DNA of 64,000 bases. It comes from Leptidea sinapis (taxonomy: Eukaryota; Arthropoda; Insecta; Lepidoptera; Pieridae). Made by a program: the position numbers and the translations under genes. The notes under the pieces are model-generated. The model saw only the letters and a list, made by a program, of their open reading frames with translations. It ran no database searches and was not told where the DNA came from. The stretch's first letter is position 1. Every line of letters starts with the position of its first letter. Location of the stretch: the NCBI RefSeq assembly GCF_905404315.1, contig NC_066273.1:12400001-12464000 (forward strand), in the 5' to 3' direction. This document shows positions 38,707 to 50,079 of this stretch, one piece after another.

Positions 38707-38800
38707 CGAGAAAATAACGGCTTATTAGGGAGTTCTAACGCCAGTTAATGTATTATAGATAAAATTTGATATCGAAATTTACTTAAATTAAAAAAATAGA

Positions 38801-38806
38801 AATAAA
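38801..38806 (+). promoter_or_regulatory. candidate poly(A) signal of papilin
   Basis: An AATAAA hexamer lies 95 bases after the stop codon. A second AATAAA occurs near 38876. The region is so AT-rich that either could be chance; the first is favoured by distance. Confidence 0.45.
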
Positions 38807-39060
38807 TTTCGTGAAATATGAATTTTAATACCGTTATAAGCATAATAATATATATTAGGTTTAGATTTTACTGTCAAATAAATTTGCATGAAAACAAATT
38901 TTATTATTTTAAGTAGGTAATGATATTTTAATAAATTTAAAGATTTTGAAATATCCAGAATGTAAAATGAAACAAAAGTGCCTTAATAATCTAAAAAGTG
39001 TGTACAAATTAATTATTATAAGAAATTTGTAACATAACATAAATGTAATACAAACTCTTA

Positions 39061-39605
39061 CGGTGTTATTACAAACAAAAATTTAAACATGGCTTAGACA
39101 CGTGTTTTGTTAAACACATAAAGACACGGATTCGTAATAGGGCTTTTTAAAACGCTTTATATTAGCTTCACCTGTATGTTTGTATGTTTGTAACCGACTT
39201 CTTTGAGCGCGATTTTGACTCACTTTAAACGGCTAGATTCAAACTTTGTAGATTTATCAAGCACCGATGACATTACACTAATTTGATAAAATTATACTAA
39301 AAAATGAAAAACAAATAATAGTTAAAAAAAACTAAAAAGCACGCTTTATATAAAATTCAACTAAAAAATAGAAAATAAATTTAAATTGAAAATAGTGTAA
39401 AAAACTATATATGAAGTGTAGAAGAATTATTATATTAATAATATCTTAAAAAGCACCCCACGCTTTTTTTACAATAAAATATATTTTTTTACACTATTTT
39501 CAATTTAAATTTGTTTTCTATTTTTTAGTTGAATTTAATATAAAGTGTGCTTTTTAGTTTTTTTTAACTATTATTTATTAATACAAGTGTTTTGTAATAA
39601 CACCG
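39061..39605. mobile_element. foldback element, Harbinger/Tourist-like
   Basis: The termini CGGTGTTATTACAAA (39061-39075) and TTTGTAATAACACCG (39591-39605) are perfect inverted repeats flanked by TTA on both sides (39058-39060, 39606-39608). Inside are long inverted arms: AATAATAGTTAAAAAAAACT...GTGTAAAAAA near 39315-39415 and its complement at 39487-39575. The 3-bp TTA duplication and lack of an ORF suggest a non-autonomous PIF/Harbinger-type MITE. The 14.4-kb duplication starts inside its right arm. Confidence 0.7.
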
Positions 39606-40544
39606 TTAATATTTATACAAGATAGTATTTAAATTTTATATATAGAATATTTACTATACTATTGTGATCTCTCATACTCACTCGCAATAAGTTTACAAGA
39701 ATCTCTTTTTATATAATCAAATCTCAACTTTTTCTATTCTAAGATTAAACGAAATATTATACGAAAGATAGTAAAAATATTAAGTTAATTAAGTTTTCGA
39801 GATACTTCACTAACGCCCTATTCCTGAAACAACTTCATTCCAGTTTTTATAATTAATAACAACTTCCAATGAATGCATTTATAAACACAATAATTATCTG
39901 AGCGATCCAAATAAATATATAAAAGAGAAATGAACTTATCACTAACGTGCTATTTTCTAAATAATTAAATCGACTGTCACCAAACTGGAATGGAATCACT
40001 GGCCAGTAGTGATTTTATGGGTGGCCTAAAAATTTTATCAAAATCGCTGAGTATATATCTTATATTTATATTTGACTGTTCTAATTGCACGCCTCGGCGA
40101 GTTTGTGGTTTATAACCGCCCTGTCGAGCTCACACGATTTCCACACTTTAAATTGCATATTTTTTTCTATTACTCTTACACATTATAAAAAGCACATCAA
40201 TATAAAGCTGAGACACAAATGAATAATCCTGATACTTTTTTTAAGTTGTCGAATACGTACATTAAAAAAAAAATATCGTGAAAGTCCAGTAGTGTGTGGT
40301 TCAAAAAAACGGCGTGGTACGGATATCTCGAAAAGACTTATACTATTTTCACTATTTTCACAATTAAGCAGAGAAGGTTCCTTTCGAAAATCATTACTGT
40401 AAGCCTTCTCGTTTTTTTTTAAACGCAGATGATTAAATTTTATTCGAAATTTAACTTAAAAAAAATAAAGCATGAGCGTTCGAGGCGTGCACTTTTAGAT
40501 TTTCCAATTTTTTATTTTATATATGTTTATAGTACGCTTTATAA

Positions 40545-40640
40545 GTTTCTTGTGATCCCTCTGATGTTATAAGAGTAAAGATCGCGGTGGTAACATACCA
40601 ATTACTCTCCAGTGACCCGTATGCTCTCTTCTTCCATAAA
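40545..40640 (+). mobile_element. LINE 3' UTR remnant, family B
   Basis: CTTGTGATCCCTCTGATGTT ... CTCCAGTGACCCGTATGCTC ... CTTCCATAAAAAAAAT is a diverged family B 3' end. Duplicated at 54928-55025. The stretches 39606-40544 and 40641-41528 show nothing else. Confidence 0.5.
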
Positions 40641-41528
40641 AAAAATATATTATATCTTAGTATGGGTACTGTAACAAATCAATTCCGGGGAAAATAACGC
40701 ACCAGCTACATAAACAGATACCACTAACAAAACAACGAAAACTAATCTCAGATAGAAACAATACCTATTTAAATATATCGTGTCCAAGAATATGTAAATA
40801 AAAATGTGAAATAGCTCTTCACACAACTAATAACACTTTTATTTCTTGCTTTTCCTCTCAATGGTATTTTCTTATTATTTAACAGCCAAGGATATGTAAC
40901 AACTAATTTCGACATGGCCGAAGATATTGAAAGTACCTGTGTGTTTATTTTAGATACATATTTAAATATATATATATCGTACTTCCATATAGCTTCTTCT
41001 TTGTGATGTAAGTCTCCGCTTTCTATTTATTTGGATCGTATATTATTACAGTAATTATCAAACAGCATTACCAATAGATTTAGGAACTAAATCATGTAGT
41101 TAAGTTAATTATTATTATTATGTAAATAAGCAACAACACGCAAACTAGACATATTGTAAAAGGTTTTACCGTCAGACTTTTAAAGAAGAAAAAATATTTC
41201 TTCATAATCGCATTATCTAAACATCATCATCATAGTAATGAATAACGGCAGATCAGTGGCTTATTTTTAGTTGGAATGTATTTAAGACTTATTCAATTTC
41301 TGTGTCAAATCCTTGTTAGCCTAGGGCAGCAAAGCGGTTGCGATTTCCGACGAAGTAGAAAGAGAGAGCATTAGGGACTCGAGTAGTGAAATCGCACGAG
41401 TGATACGAATATGAAGTCTTTTTGACTCTCGCACAATAAATCTAAGGCTAGCTGACTCTTAATTGGTAGATAATATAGAGAGTGGTGCCATAATGGCGAC
41501 ATTAAATGAACACACTGTGAGCTATCTA

Positions 41529-42535
41529 ACCTTAATCGTAAAAAAAAAAATCCTAAAATATGAAGTATATAATTGAAATTTTCAAATAAACCAATTATAT
41601 ATTGACCTTGATCCTGCAGACACTCTGTCCAAACAGTTTTTCGGGACTATGTTAGTTTAAGATTGTTTCTGCAAATAAATAATACTACTTATAAATTTAG
41701 TAAACAAAATTTTATCACACTTGCGTGGTCGCGTAAGACTGCTCGAAGTAGGTGTCAGTGGCTAGGATAGCACGCGGATACTAGATTTCTTACAGGTTGT
41801 TCCGAATTGATATGGCATATTTATTTATTTAGGTGAATTATGTATTTGTTTTTGAATATTTTTTTAATGATTACGGTTAATTAGTTCTTCCCGTGTGCTT
41901 ATTTAATGTCTCAATTATAGCGCTACGCTATATAAACTGTAACTGGCCAGTATCTTACGACCATTCCCAATATACTATCTACAGATAGAGATAAATTACT
42001 ACCTTCTACTCGGCCGTTAGTCTTCTCCACCCTCAAAGCCAATAATTTACGGCCGTTCCCAATATTCAGTCTATCTCTTACTTGAGATAAAAATCGTAAC
42101 TACCGTTGACTTTCTGTCCCAATAAACTTATCGACGGTAACTCACCTTATGCGTATACGCTGTCTGTCAAGGGAGGACATATAGCTTACCATCGATAGAA
42201 GTTTTAATGGAAATTTCAATTCATGCGTCCCAATATAAGGCGATAAGAATGACTTATCAGGTATATTGGGACAGCTTCATATTATTGACAGCTAATTACT
42301 GAGAGTAGAAGGTAGTATTTTATCTCGATCTGTAGATAGTATATTGGGAACGGCCGTATGTGATAGATTTTCATACATCCTTTATGCCCGCATTTACGTA
42401 ATAAATGTCGAACTTTCGGCCCATTTGTCGCATCACAACCAATACACATTTCGAGAAGGTATAGTAGAAATATTTTTTCATCAATCACGTACCTGCCTTC
42501 AGTTGAATTGCTAGATTGTCATTACTTTCATGTTC
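41529..42535. repeat. 1.0-kb segment present three times, copy 1
   Basis: Starts ACCTTAATCGTAAAAAA and ends near TTACTTTCAT. Recurs at 52933-53938 and 55914-56920. It contains the mariner-type MITE 41958-42356. Confidence 0.92.
41958..42356. mobile_element. 399-bp MITE with 53-bp TIRs and TA target sites (mariner-type)
   Basis: The left end CGACCATTCCCAATATACTA and the inverted right end (TAGTATATTGGGAACGGCCG) pair over about 53 bases. TA flanks both (41956-41957, 42357-42358). A third, internal CGGCCGTTCCCAATATTCAG at 42052 suggests a nested or rearranged copy. The minus-strand 68-codon frame through it looks fortuitous. Confidence 0.8.
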
Positions 42536-43218
42536 GTGTAAGCTGGCAGTGACAAAAGTTTACGAAGGTAGACAGTAGATAAATATTATTGTGCAATACA
42601 GAATAAATATGGATACCACGACAATTCCGTACGATTTATGTAGTTATTTGTGTTACAAGGGGGCAACGTGATATACTCCTCGAGAGCCTTATTTCGAATT
42701 CAGAACCTAGCGAGAATGCAATATACGCCACTCGATACCAAAATATTTTGGCCAAGAATGACACTACTTTTCATCACTACTCGAAGTTCGTGCGTTACTT
42801 TATAGTGAAAGTTTTAATAATCACAAATAAATCAAGAACGCAAACCAATCAGAAAAGAGAAAGCTTAAACTCATATTAGAACAAAATTGTAGTTTGTTCC
42901 CGCTATCCTGTAAGGCCAATTTTCTTAATTCGACTATCCAAATACCTACGCATGTTGAAAAGTAATTTATTTCATTAGGAATGCATATTATTATATTTAT
43001 CTTAGTCATAATATTGTATGTCGTAATAAATTGTGTATGTATAGTACTCTTCAAAGTAAAAATGTAAATATTACAAATACACCTAATATTTGAAATAAAC
43101 TTTACAATAAATAAGATTTTTTTCATTTCTGAAGCCCTTTGATTTGTTATCTTTTTAGTTAAGATTTGAGAAGCATATAAATAAAGTGATTTCCAACAGT
43201 TTTTAAAGATTAAAAGTT

Positions 43219-43560
43219 TTGTACCAAATTAGACCATTTATAACCACTGATATGCGCATACGTCTTTGTGAGGCTCTTGTTCTATCCAAGCTTCACTATA
43301 CCGATACAGTGTATGGTTCGAGGTTGCTTGGCAGAACAAGAAATTTAATACAAAGAGTACAAAACGCCTGTGCTCGTTTTTGCTGGGATATACCGGCCTG
43401 ACAATACATTTCTCCATACCTCAAAGAAGATAATGGATGCTCGTAGACGACTTTATTTAGCCACGCTTCTCTTTGGTATTATTATCACAAAAACGCCAAA
43501 ATATTTATATCATACATTATTAAATATCTTATATTATTACGTATTATGTCTATATAGATA
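43219..43560 (+). mobile_element. LINE RT fragment, plus strand
   Basis: Reads IRPFITTDMRIRLCEALVLS, then LHYTDTVYGSRLLGRT and LIQRVQNACARFCWDIP, the region after the RT palm in Jockey-like elements. A frameshift and a stop follow at 43400. It faces the next fragment tail to tail. Confidence 0.75.
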
Positions 43561-44560
43561 ACAACTGGGATTGGACTTTTTGTTTGTTTCTTGTTTGTTG
43601 CTAATATTTCTAAAATTGCTATACCAGGTTGATTGCGGCAGAGTGTCAGAGCCTAGATTGACTGGTGGACAAGTTTTCAGTCTTAGGGTAAATGTGATGT
43701 GGTGAGACTTCAGGGCGCTTGCTTTTATGCGCCACTTGGTCAAACACGCATAAGTGGCATCGAGCTGAGTTTGAAAATGTCTGGTCGCCTCATTGGGGTC
43801 ACTGTTACAACTGAGGAACGCCACATCATCGGCACAGCTGCTTCTGGTGATTGGGGTAGGTCACTTGTAAATATGTTATAGACTCCATCAGTAGGTAGTA
43901 GGAGTGAGGAAGGTACATTTTAATTTTGCACATTAGTCCTTTATGCCAAACCCGATTGAAAGCTTGTTGTACGTCGAGAAAAGCAGCCGAACAGTATCCC
44001 TTCTTTTCCAGACATTGTCTAACTGTACAATACACTCTGTGAACTTGTTCTATGATGGAGTAGTGTTTCCGGAAGCCAAATTGATGGTCAGGTATTACAT
44101 GGCCCATATCTAGGCAAGAGGATAGTCGTGCTAGGATGATCCTTTCCCACAATTTTGGTGCGTACACAGTACAGGCGTCAGGCTAATAGGGCGATAAGAC
44201 GTGACTTCAGTAGGCGGTTTACCAGGCTTATGGATCGCAACAATTTGTGATGTTTTCCAGAGTGCAGGAACAAGCGAGGTTCTCAATGTGGCATTGACAA
44301 GGATGGTCAAAAACGTAATGCACTTCTTAGGAAGCTCTTTCAATGGCCTGCGGGTGATTAGATCAAATCCAGGTGCATTTTGGCTATTTCTCTACCCACC
44401 TCTCTTGGTGTAGTAGGTCTCAAAGGCAGGCATAGTTGCAGGTCTTGTCCTAGGATTTGGTCTATTTCTGGATCTTCTAGACTATCCATATTGTTGGGTT
44501 GGAATACGTTGGCCAGGTATGTAGCAAAGGCCTGAGATTATTCTTGGTAAGATTCGTTGA
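43540..44560 (-). pseudogene. decayed Jockey-like LINE reverse transcriptase
   Basis: In minus-strand order: SLEDPEIDQILGQDLQLC, KELPKKCITFLTILVNATLR, PALWKTSQIVAIHKPGKPP, SYRPISLTPVLC, LWERIILARLSSCLDMG, DHQFGFRKHYSIIEQVHR, AAFLDVQQAFNRVWHKGL, then CADDVAFLSCNSDP. The catalytic Y/F-A-D-D is CADD here, and there are several frameshifts, so it is dead. The 5' part and C terminus are missing. Confidence 0.8.
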
Positions 44561-44925
44561 AATGAGGTTAGTTGAGGATATTTTTTGCTACTATGACTAA
44601 CGATTCGGTTGAATGGAGTCAAGAAAACGTTTATAATACAGGTGTAAGCACAACGAGACACACGCCCGCGCAATGTTCCGGTCTGCATCGGGGTAGTCAG
44701 AGACAAAAGGATTCCACTTGCTTCTATCCTTACAAACCTAACGCGCTTCCTCTACATTCATTACTCTTTTCATACATGCTCGCCGCTTGCGGGTGCTTCG
44801 AACCTTTCAAAATGTCCCCAGTTTGGTCGATGAATGTTCTACGAGGTCTGCCGCGACCGACATGGTCACACACACTTGCCTTATATATTACTGAATGAAT
44901 ACTCTACTTTCAAACCATCTGGGAG
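44561..44925. other. unassigned stretch between LINE and family A repeat
   Basis: 365 bases with overlapping short frames on both strands, possibly the 5' continuation of the decayed LINE. I see no motif. Confidence 0.3.
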
Positions 44926-45240
44926 GCAGTGGGAGGCTCCTTTGCACCGGATGTCGGCTAGATTATGGGTACGACCACGGTGGCTATTTCTGCCGTGAAG
45001 CAGTAATGTGTAAGCATTACTTTGTTTCGGTCTGAAGGGCGCCTTAGCTAGTGAAATTACTGAGACTAATGAGATTAATGAGACTTAACATCTTATGTCT
45101 CAAGGTGATGAGCGCAGTTGTAGTGCCGCTCAGAATTTTTGGGTTTCTCAATAATTCTGAGCGGCACTGCATTGTAATGGACAGGGCGTATCAATTACCA
45201 TCAACTGAACGTCCTGCTCATCTCTTCCCTCATTTAAAAA
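44926..45240 (+). repeat. dispersed repeat family A, near full length
   Basis: Runs from CAGTGGGAGGCTCCTTTGCA to CCTCATTT followed by an A-run. It contains an inverted stem GTGCCGCTCAGAATT / AATTCTGAGCGGCAC at 45124-45172. Duplicated at 59311-59625. Confidence 0.8.
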
Positions 45241-45432
45241 AAAAGGGAAATGAGAAGGACGACTTCTACAAAAATGAGCATTTATTTAGTTATTAATTAA
45301 TACGTAACTATTAATAGCGACATTCGCTCAATGACTTACAATTTTCTCTTAAAAATCCAACAAAAGCATATTGTTCATCTGAGCATTCCATGAATGCTCC
45401 TTAAGCTGCTTGCTTTTATTTATTTAATTACT

Positions 45433-45700
45433 AGCTGACCCGGCAAACGTTGTTTTGCCATATAAAGTATTTTTAGTGTACGACCGTTTTTTCATCATTC
45501 GTGTTAATATTGACACTCACAAAATGTGGCTTTCTATTGGTAATAGTCAAAGTCAAATAAACTTAATTCAGATAGGCTTAAACAAAACGGTTCAGCGGTC
45601 ACTATAAATATTTCTTTTAAATTGCTGAAATCACCAAATTATGTTCGGTAAAAGTTGAGCTCGTGAGAAGAACAAAAGAAACTCAACTGTCCCTATTTTC
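45433..45700. repeat. two truncated dispersed repeats
   Basis: 45433-45515 is the AGCTGACCCGGCAAACGTTG repeat. 45546-45690 is the TCAAAGTCAAATAA LINE end in minus orientation with GTTGAGCTCGTGAGAAGAAC. Confidence 0.55.
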
Positions 45701-45865
45701 AATCAATAGAGTATTTAAAATTGGCTTTCTCCATCGCTGGAGCCTCGCTGTACTATGCGAATACTGGCAAAGCATCACGTGACATCACACGCTGTTCTGC
45801 ACTACGCATTGCAGCGCACTCGTTCCAGTATGTAAGCAAATAAGTGCTCAATACATGAGTAGAAA

Positions 45866-45899
45866 AGATACCGTATCATGAGATACGGTATCTTTTCTT
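45866..45899. repeat. perfect short hairpin
   Basis: AAAAGATACCGTATC, a 4-base loop (ATGA), then GATACGGTATCTTTT. Fifteen perfectly paired bases. Repeated in the second block at about 60251-60284. Confidence 0.85.
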
Positions 45900-46170
45900 T
45901 ACTAACACAAATGTTAAGTATCAAATATTGACGGTAGAGTGAACTTAGTTTCACAAAAATGAATTTCTTAAAAATTTGAACACTTAATTCAATTTTACGT
46001 AATGAGGGTGGCGAAAAATAGTTTTTCGCTACACACGGCTTTGTACACAGTAAGTAGTGAAATTCTTTTTAAGTTTTAAAACTACCTTCAAAAATAACAT
46101 CCAATAATCGGTAAATTTAAGACTTACCAAATTAAGTGAATTTGAATCCTTAATCTAATTTCGGTTAAAA

Positions 46171-46673
46171 CTTAGTATCCCTTAGCACGAATTTGCATGT
46201 AAAAAATATTGTAGTTGATAGAGCTTTGGTCCACGATGATAGTGTTTCAAGTTTTCAAGAAAAACCAAAATAAAAGTCTACCCTCCCCAGCCTATCTGTC
46301 ACAGACTATTTGTTACATTTTATTTCACAGTTTTTCATACAATTTAAGCCGTTTTACCTGTCACCAACTTCTTTTACATTTCATTTCACTGTTTTTCATG
46401 CATTTATGGCTGTATTAGCTGGAACCCTTTGCCTGTACTTATATTTTACTAAGAAACCAAAATCATTTTATGACAGTTTTAGCCTCCCACCGCGATGGCG
46501 CACATGTAGTGTTTATTTACGTGATTTACCTGTTTTAGGTTAGAATTTTTTTTGTGATTTTCTTGAAAACGTTGCATTACCTTGTAATAGGAGTGGTATC
46601 ATTATAATCGTGGACTAAAGCTTTATCAACTACAATATTTTTTACCTCCTAATTCATGCTAAGAGATACTAAG
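46171..46673. mobile_element. 503-bp foldback element
   Basis: CTTAGTATCCCTTAGCACGA...GTAAAAAATATTGTAGTTGA...TTTGGTCCACGATGAT on the left is matched inverted on the right (ATCGTGGACTAAAGCTTTAT...TTTTTTACCTCC...GAGATACTAAG). The arms are about 75 bases with scattered mismatches. No ORF of note. Confidence 0.75.
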
Positions 46674-47885
46674 TCCCACCCGTAATTTCTGATGACGAAG
46701 AAAGAGAATCCTTTTTTTTAAAGGTGTGACGTCACCACTTTTGACATCACAAAAGTTGACTGGCTGGTAATCACTCATCATGGATCATCGAAAGAAAACT
46801 GCACGTGATCACCTTCGTTTATTCCACAGTGTAACAACGTCCCAGACATATCCGTATCGTACGACAGCCTGAGCTCGAATACCTCGAGTGTCTTTTTTTT
46901 TTTTGAGAGGAGGAAATACTGTTACGTATTGTATGTAATATATCGGACCCGAGTGTCCGCGTAAGCGGACGCCCCATACCGACTAAAACCTCCTCTGTGC
47001 TGTTAGCAGCCCTGGCTTTCACACTACGCAACAATAGTCGCGGGGCGTCTCCTAAGGAGACTCGAACCTCAGACCGGCTGTGTGCTTGTGAGAAGGAGAG
47101 AGAATGAAAATGAAGATGAAAGATGAAAAGGTGAGAAGAACACACTCGCCGGCGAGTGTGGTGATGTTTTGTGTAATGTATATGTTTGTATGTATGTAAG
47201 TAGTGTAAATGTTTGTGTGCATGTATGTTTGTGTTTTGTGTCTGTTTGTGGAGTGTGTTTGTGTTTGTGTAAGTGGTGTATGTCAGTCCGTCAGTCAGTC
47301 CGTGTGTGAGTGAGTGTAGTGAAGCGATTACAGGACGAGGACTAACGTCTCGTCGGGTATCAAAACAATGTGTGGTGTATCTGAGGTGTTTGTGTGGGTG
47401 TCGCGTTCGCGATATTGATGTCGTCATCCGGGTCTACCGTGACGTGTCTGGGACGTCTTATTGGGTTGAGACTATGGTGAAGGGGGGAGTACCCGCATGC
47501 CTTCCTAACCAAGATGTTGGGATGGTTAGGCGCCTTGTCAAAGAAGCGTCGCGAGATCTCTTTAAAATGTTGTCCCCAAGTGTCAACAGTGTGGCAATAT
47601 TTATAGGGCTCGGCTCACATGCATGCGTTTTCGAATAATGCTTTTTAACAATATTTTGATGTTACAATGTAATCAAATAATGACTTATGATTTAATTCTA
47701 GAATAAAACTACAAATCTTTTTCTTCTCGTTTTTATAGGTGTTTATTAATTGTGATGTTATATAGTATTTATATATTATGTATTTTTTAATTCTTGCGGG
47801 TTTTGCGTAGCAAACATGAATAGCTCGCAGTATAATAATTGCAGCTATTTTTCCTACTTCTTCGCACTTATCATTATATTTTGGA
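46674..47885. other. GT-rich, CpG-containing stretch; possibly part of a retroelement
   Basis: Overlapping open frames of 202 codons (minus) and 121 codons (plus) exist, but they are driven by TG/GTGT repeats at 47155-47290 and are compositionally biased. A short GC hairpin (GTCCGC..GCGGAC) lies at 46956-46971. I recognise no domain. Position beside the LINE C terminus at 47890 would fit a retroelement UTR, but that is a guess. Confidence 0.3.
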
Positions 47886-47889
47886 TAAG

Positions 47890-48440
47890 CCATGGTGACC
47901 AAGGCTGTCTACATTGCCTCCGCAGCGGCACATATGGGGAACTGTTCTAGGGATACCCAGGCGAACCAACTGCGATTGAGAAGCTGGAATTATCGAGAAG
48001 TGTCCCTATGTTACTCGAAGGAGTGGCCTGAAGCCAGTACCCTGAATCTCGTTCACTAACAGCAATAAAACGAGCCTGATCCGAAATATTGTGACTTGAT
48101 AATAATATCCTTTTGTGAATGATTTTGCACTGTGGCTTTAAAGGGTAATTTTCATTTGGACAGGCAACTTTCCAAGCATTTTAAGCAGTTTCCGCATACA
48201 CCAGTGGCTGAGACCCATTAGGGGAGATTATTTTATCATATAAAGTGCTGACACTGTGAACAGAAGATAAGAATGCTGGTAAGGGTATACTAGATATATT
48301 TTTCTGATGCCAATTCCACCAAAACGAATGGGCAGAAAAGCCTGGCACCAAGAAATATCAGACAATGAACAATTTAATATTTTTGATACTAAATTTCGTA
48401 GAGAATCGTCCAAACTTGAAATTTATCTAATTTCTCATCC
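47890..48440 (-). pseudogene. non-LTR retrotransposon RT C-terminal remnant with zinc-knuckle-like end
   Basis: In minus-strand order: DDSLRNLVSKILNCSLSD, WCQAFLPIRFGGIGIRK, then ISPNGSQPLVYAETA, LLDNSSFSIAVGSPGYP and (shifted) PHMCRCGGNVDSLGHHGLS. The QA-x-LPI-x-x-GG-x-GIR, the DNSSFSIAVG and the C-x-C-G...D-x-LGHHGL blocks occur in order in one group of animal non-LTR elements. Several frameshifts. Confidence 0.65.
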
Positions 48441-49325
48441 ATTGATTGGTTCAGTAGACATATGAGTTACAAGAGGCTTGGTAGCTGAAGTTTGATACAA
48501 ATGGTCTCGTTGACCAGCTAACGTCAGGGTGTCGAGTTTGCGTGACGGTGTGCGCGTGCTTTGTTGAATATTATCACTGATAATTAAATAGATAAATCCC
48601 TGACGCGCTAAAAGTATAACTTCTTAGACCTATTTAGAACCTAACGTAATTTTAGTTATTTACTGTCGGCACACGAATATTGTCTACACTTCATAGCAAG
48701 TGCATCAAAAAAGGCTATATATCATCGATATCATAGTTGTATATAATACTTAATCAGGTCAGGCCCTTTAATCAAGGTAGAAACAAAGAGCGAAATCAAA
48801 TTTCACCGCCCTTTGGTCGACGCTTTCACGCCACAAACCGTATCGGTGCCAGAATAAGAGCTGCGATATTCTTTATGATTTGTACATCATGCAAATTCGA
48901 AGTCAAAACTTTTTATTGCATGTCACTTGTCAATGGTAAGACGCCCCCGATGTCACGGCCTTATTCATAAGTTACATTTCTCTTGAACTGTATTCCTCTT
49001 GAACACATTCGTGTCTTCAATTTCAGTAACTACTCTTTAAGGCGAATTAACGAGACAACTCCAGGCTTTTTGTTTTAAAATACTCGACGAATAGAAAAAA
49101 ACTGTCAATTAGCAGACACAGATTGATTAAATAATTAGGTACAGGTCCAGATTTATAACAAGGAAACTAAATACTAAATTGAATTATACAGTCAGCGTCA
49201 AAAAGATAGCGTCACCCATTGTATTATAAAACATGGCAACACCAATCGTTACCATATACATCTATTTACCAAAATCACACACTAATAAATATGCTACTAA
49301 AACCCTAGTAGAGATACAGAGCTCA
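48441..49325. other. stretch without recognisable features
   Basis: About 885 bases. No repeat or ORF above 77 codons with any recognisable content. Confidence 0.4.
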
Positions 49326-49333
49326 GTCTAATG

Positions 49334-50071
49334 TAGGGCTTCCAATCCCGCGGCCTGTATTCAATCTCGGCATTTGGGGGACTACGAATTTTCAATCCCG
49401 CGGGATCTCGGTATTTGCGGGATCCCGCATATTGAAAATATGCACATTTTAAAACAATGAATTTATCAACTCCACTGTTATTTACGTACATATTACTATT
49501 AAAATGAGATCAATCAAATTATACTGTTTTTTTTTTTTTAAAAAAAAAAACAAAACAAATTGTTTTCAAAAAATACACAACGCAAAATTACAAAATCCAC
49601 CAAAAAAAAATAACATTTTAAACATATAAATTATTACTTAATTATTAAGTTTTTCAGCTTTTAATATTAACTGAAAATGTTTGCGAAGAAAATACAACAT
49701 TTCCAAACTGTCGTCTGCCAAACTACTGCGTATTTTACTCTATTGCCTGGCCAGAAAATGCCCTTTCTGCTTCCACACTTGTGGGCGGTATTCCTTTTAA
49801 GGGCTTGTACGTGAATGAATCTTTCATTCACGTACATACCCTTAAATTTTTATTCTATTCTAAAAGTATGTATCAATAAACATCACGAAAATACGAAACA
49901 GTTAATAACTTGAGTTATTAAGAATAATAATTCACGCAGATTATCTTATATTGCATCGCATGCACGCTTTTTTTCAGTCCCGCAAATCCCGCGCCCGTAA
50001 TCCCGCATCTCGCGGGATTGGAAAATGGTGCGGGATCCCGCAATACCGAGATTTTGGTATTGGAAGCCCTA
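49334..50071. mobile_element. 738-bp hAT-like non-autonomous element
   Basis: It starts TAGGGCTTCCAATCCCG and ends with the inverted form (CGGGAT...ATTGGAAGCCCTA). It is flanked by GTCTAATG (49326-49333) and GTCTCATG (50072-50079), an 8-bp target duplication with one mismatch, diagnostic of hAT-type insertion. Subterminal CCCGCGGGATCTCGG / GCGGGATCCCGC repeats occur at both ends, typical of transposase-binding clusters. The interior is A/T-rich, non-coding, with a GTACGTGAATGA/TCATTCACGTAC hairpin at 49808-49834. Confidence 0.85.
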
Positions 50072-50079
50072 GTCTCATG

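Noticed and set aside
35931..36005. tRNA gene
   Set aside because: A- and B-box-like motifs are present, but the acceptor arms do not pair and the sequence continues into a SINE body with a LINE-like tail.
42282..42488. 68-codon minus-strand frame present three times
   Set aside because: It runs across the end of a MITE, so its threefold presence reflects repeat copies rather than selection on a protein.
42821..43126. 101-codon minus-strand frame (and copy at 57206)
   Set aside because: Ile/Asn/Lys-rich translation of AT-rich DNA with no recognisable motif or splice context.
46819..47427. 202-codon open frame on the minus strand (and its copy at 61204-61812)
   Set aside because: Most of it is His/Thr/Tyr-rich translation of TG/GTGT repeats. 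No domain recognised, and the opposite strand is also open in part. Not supported as a gene.
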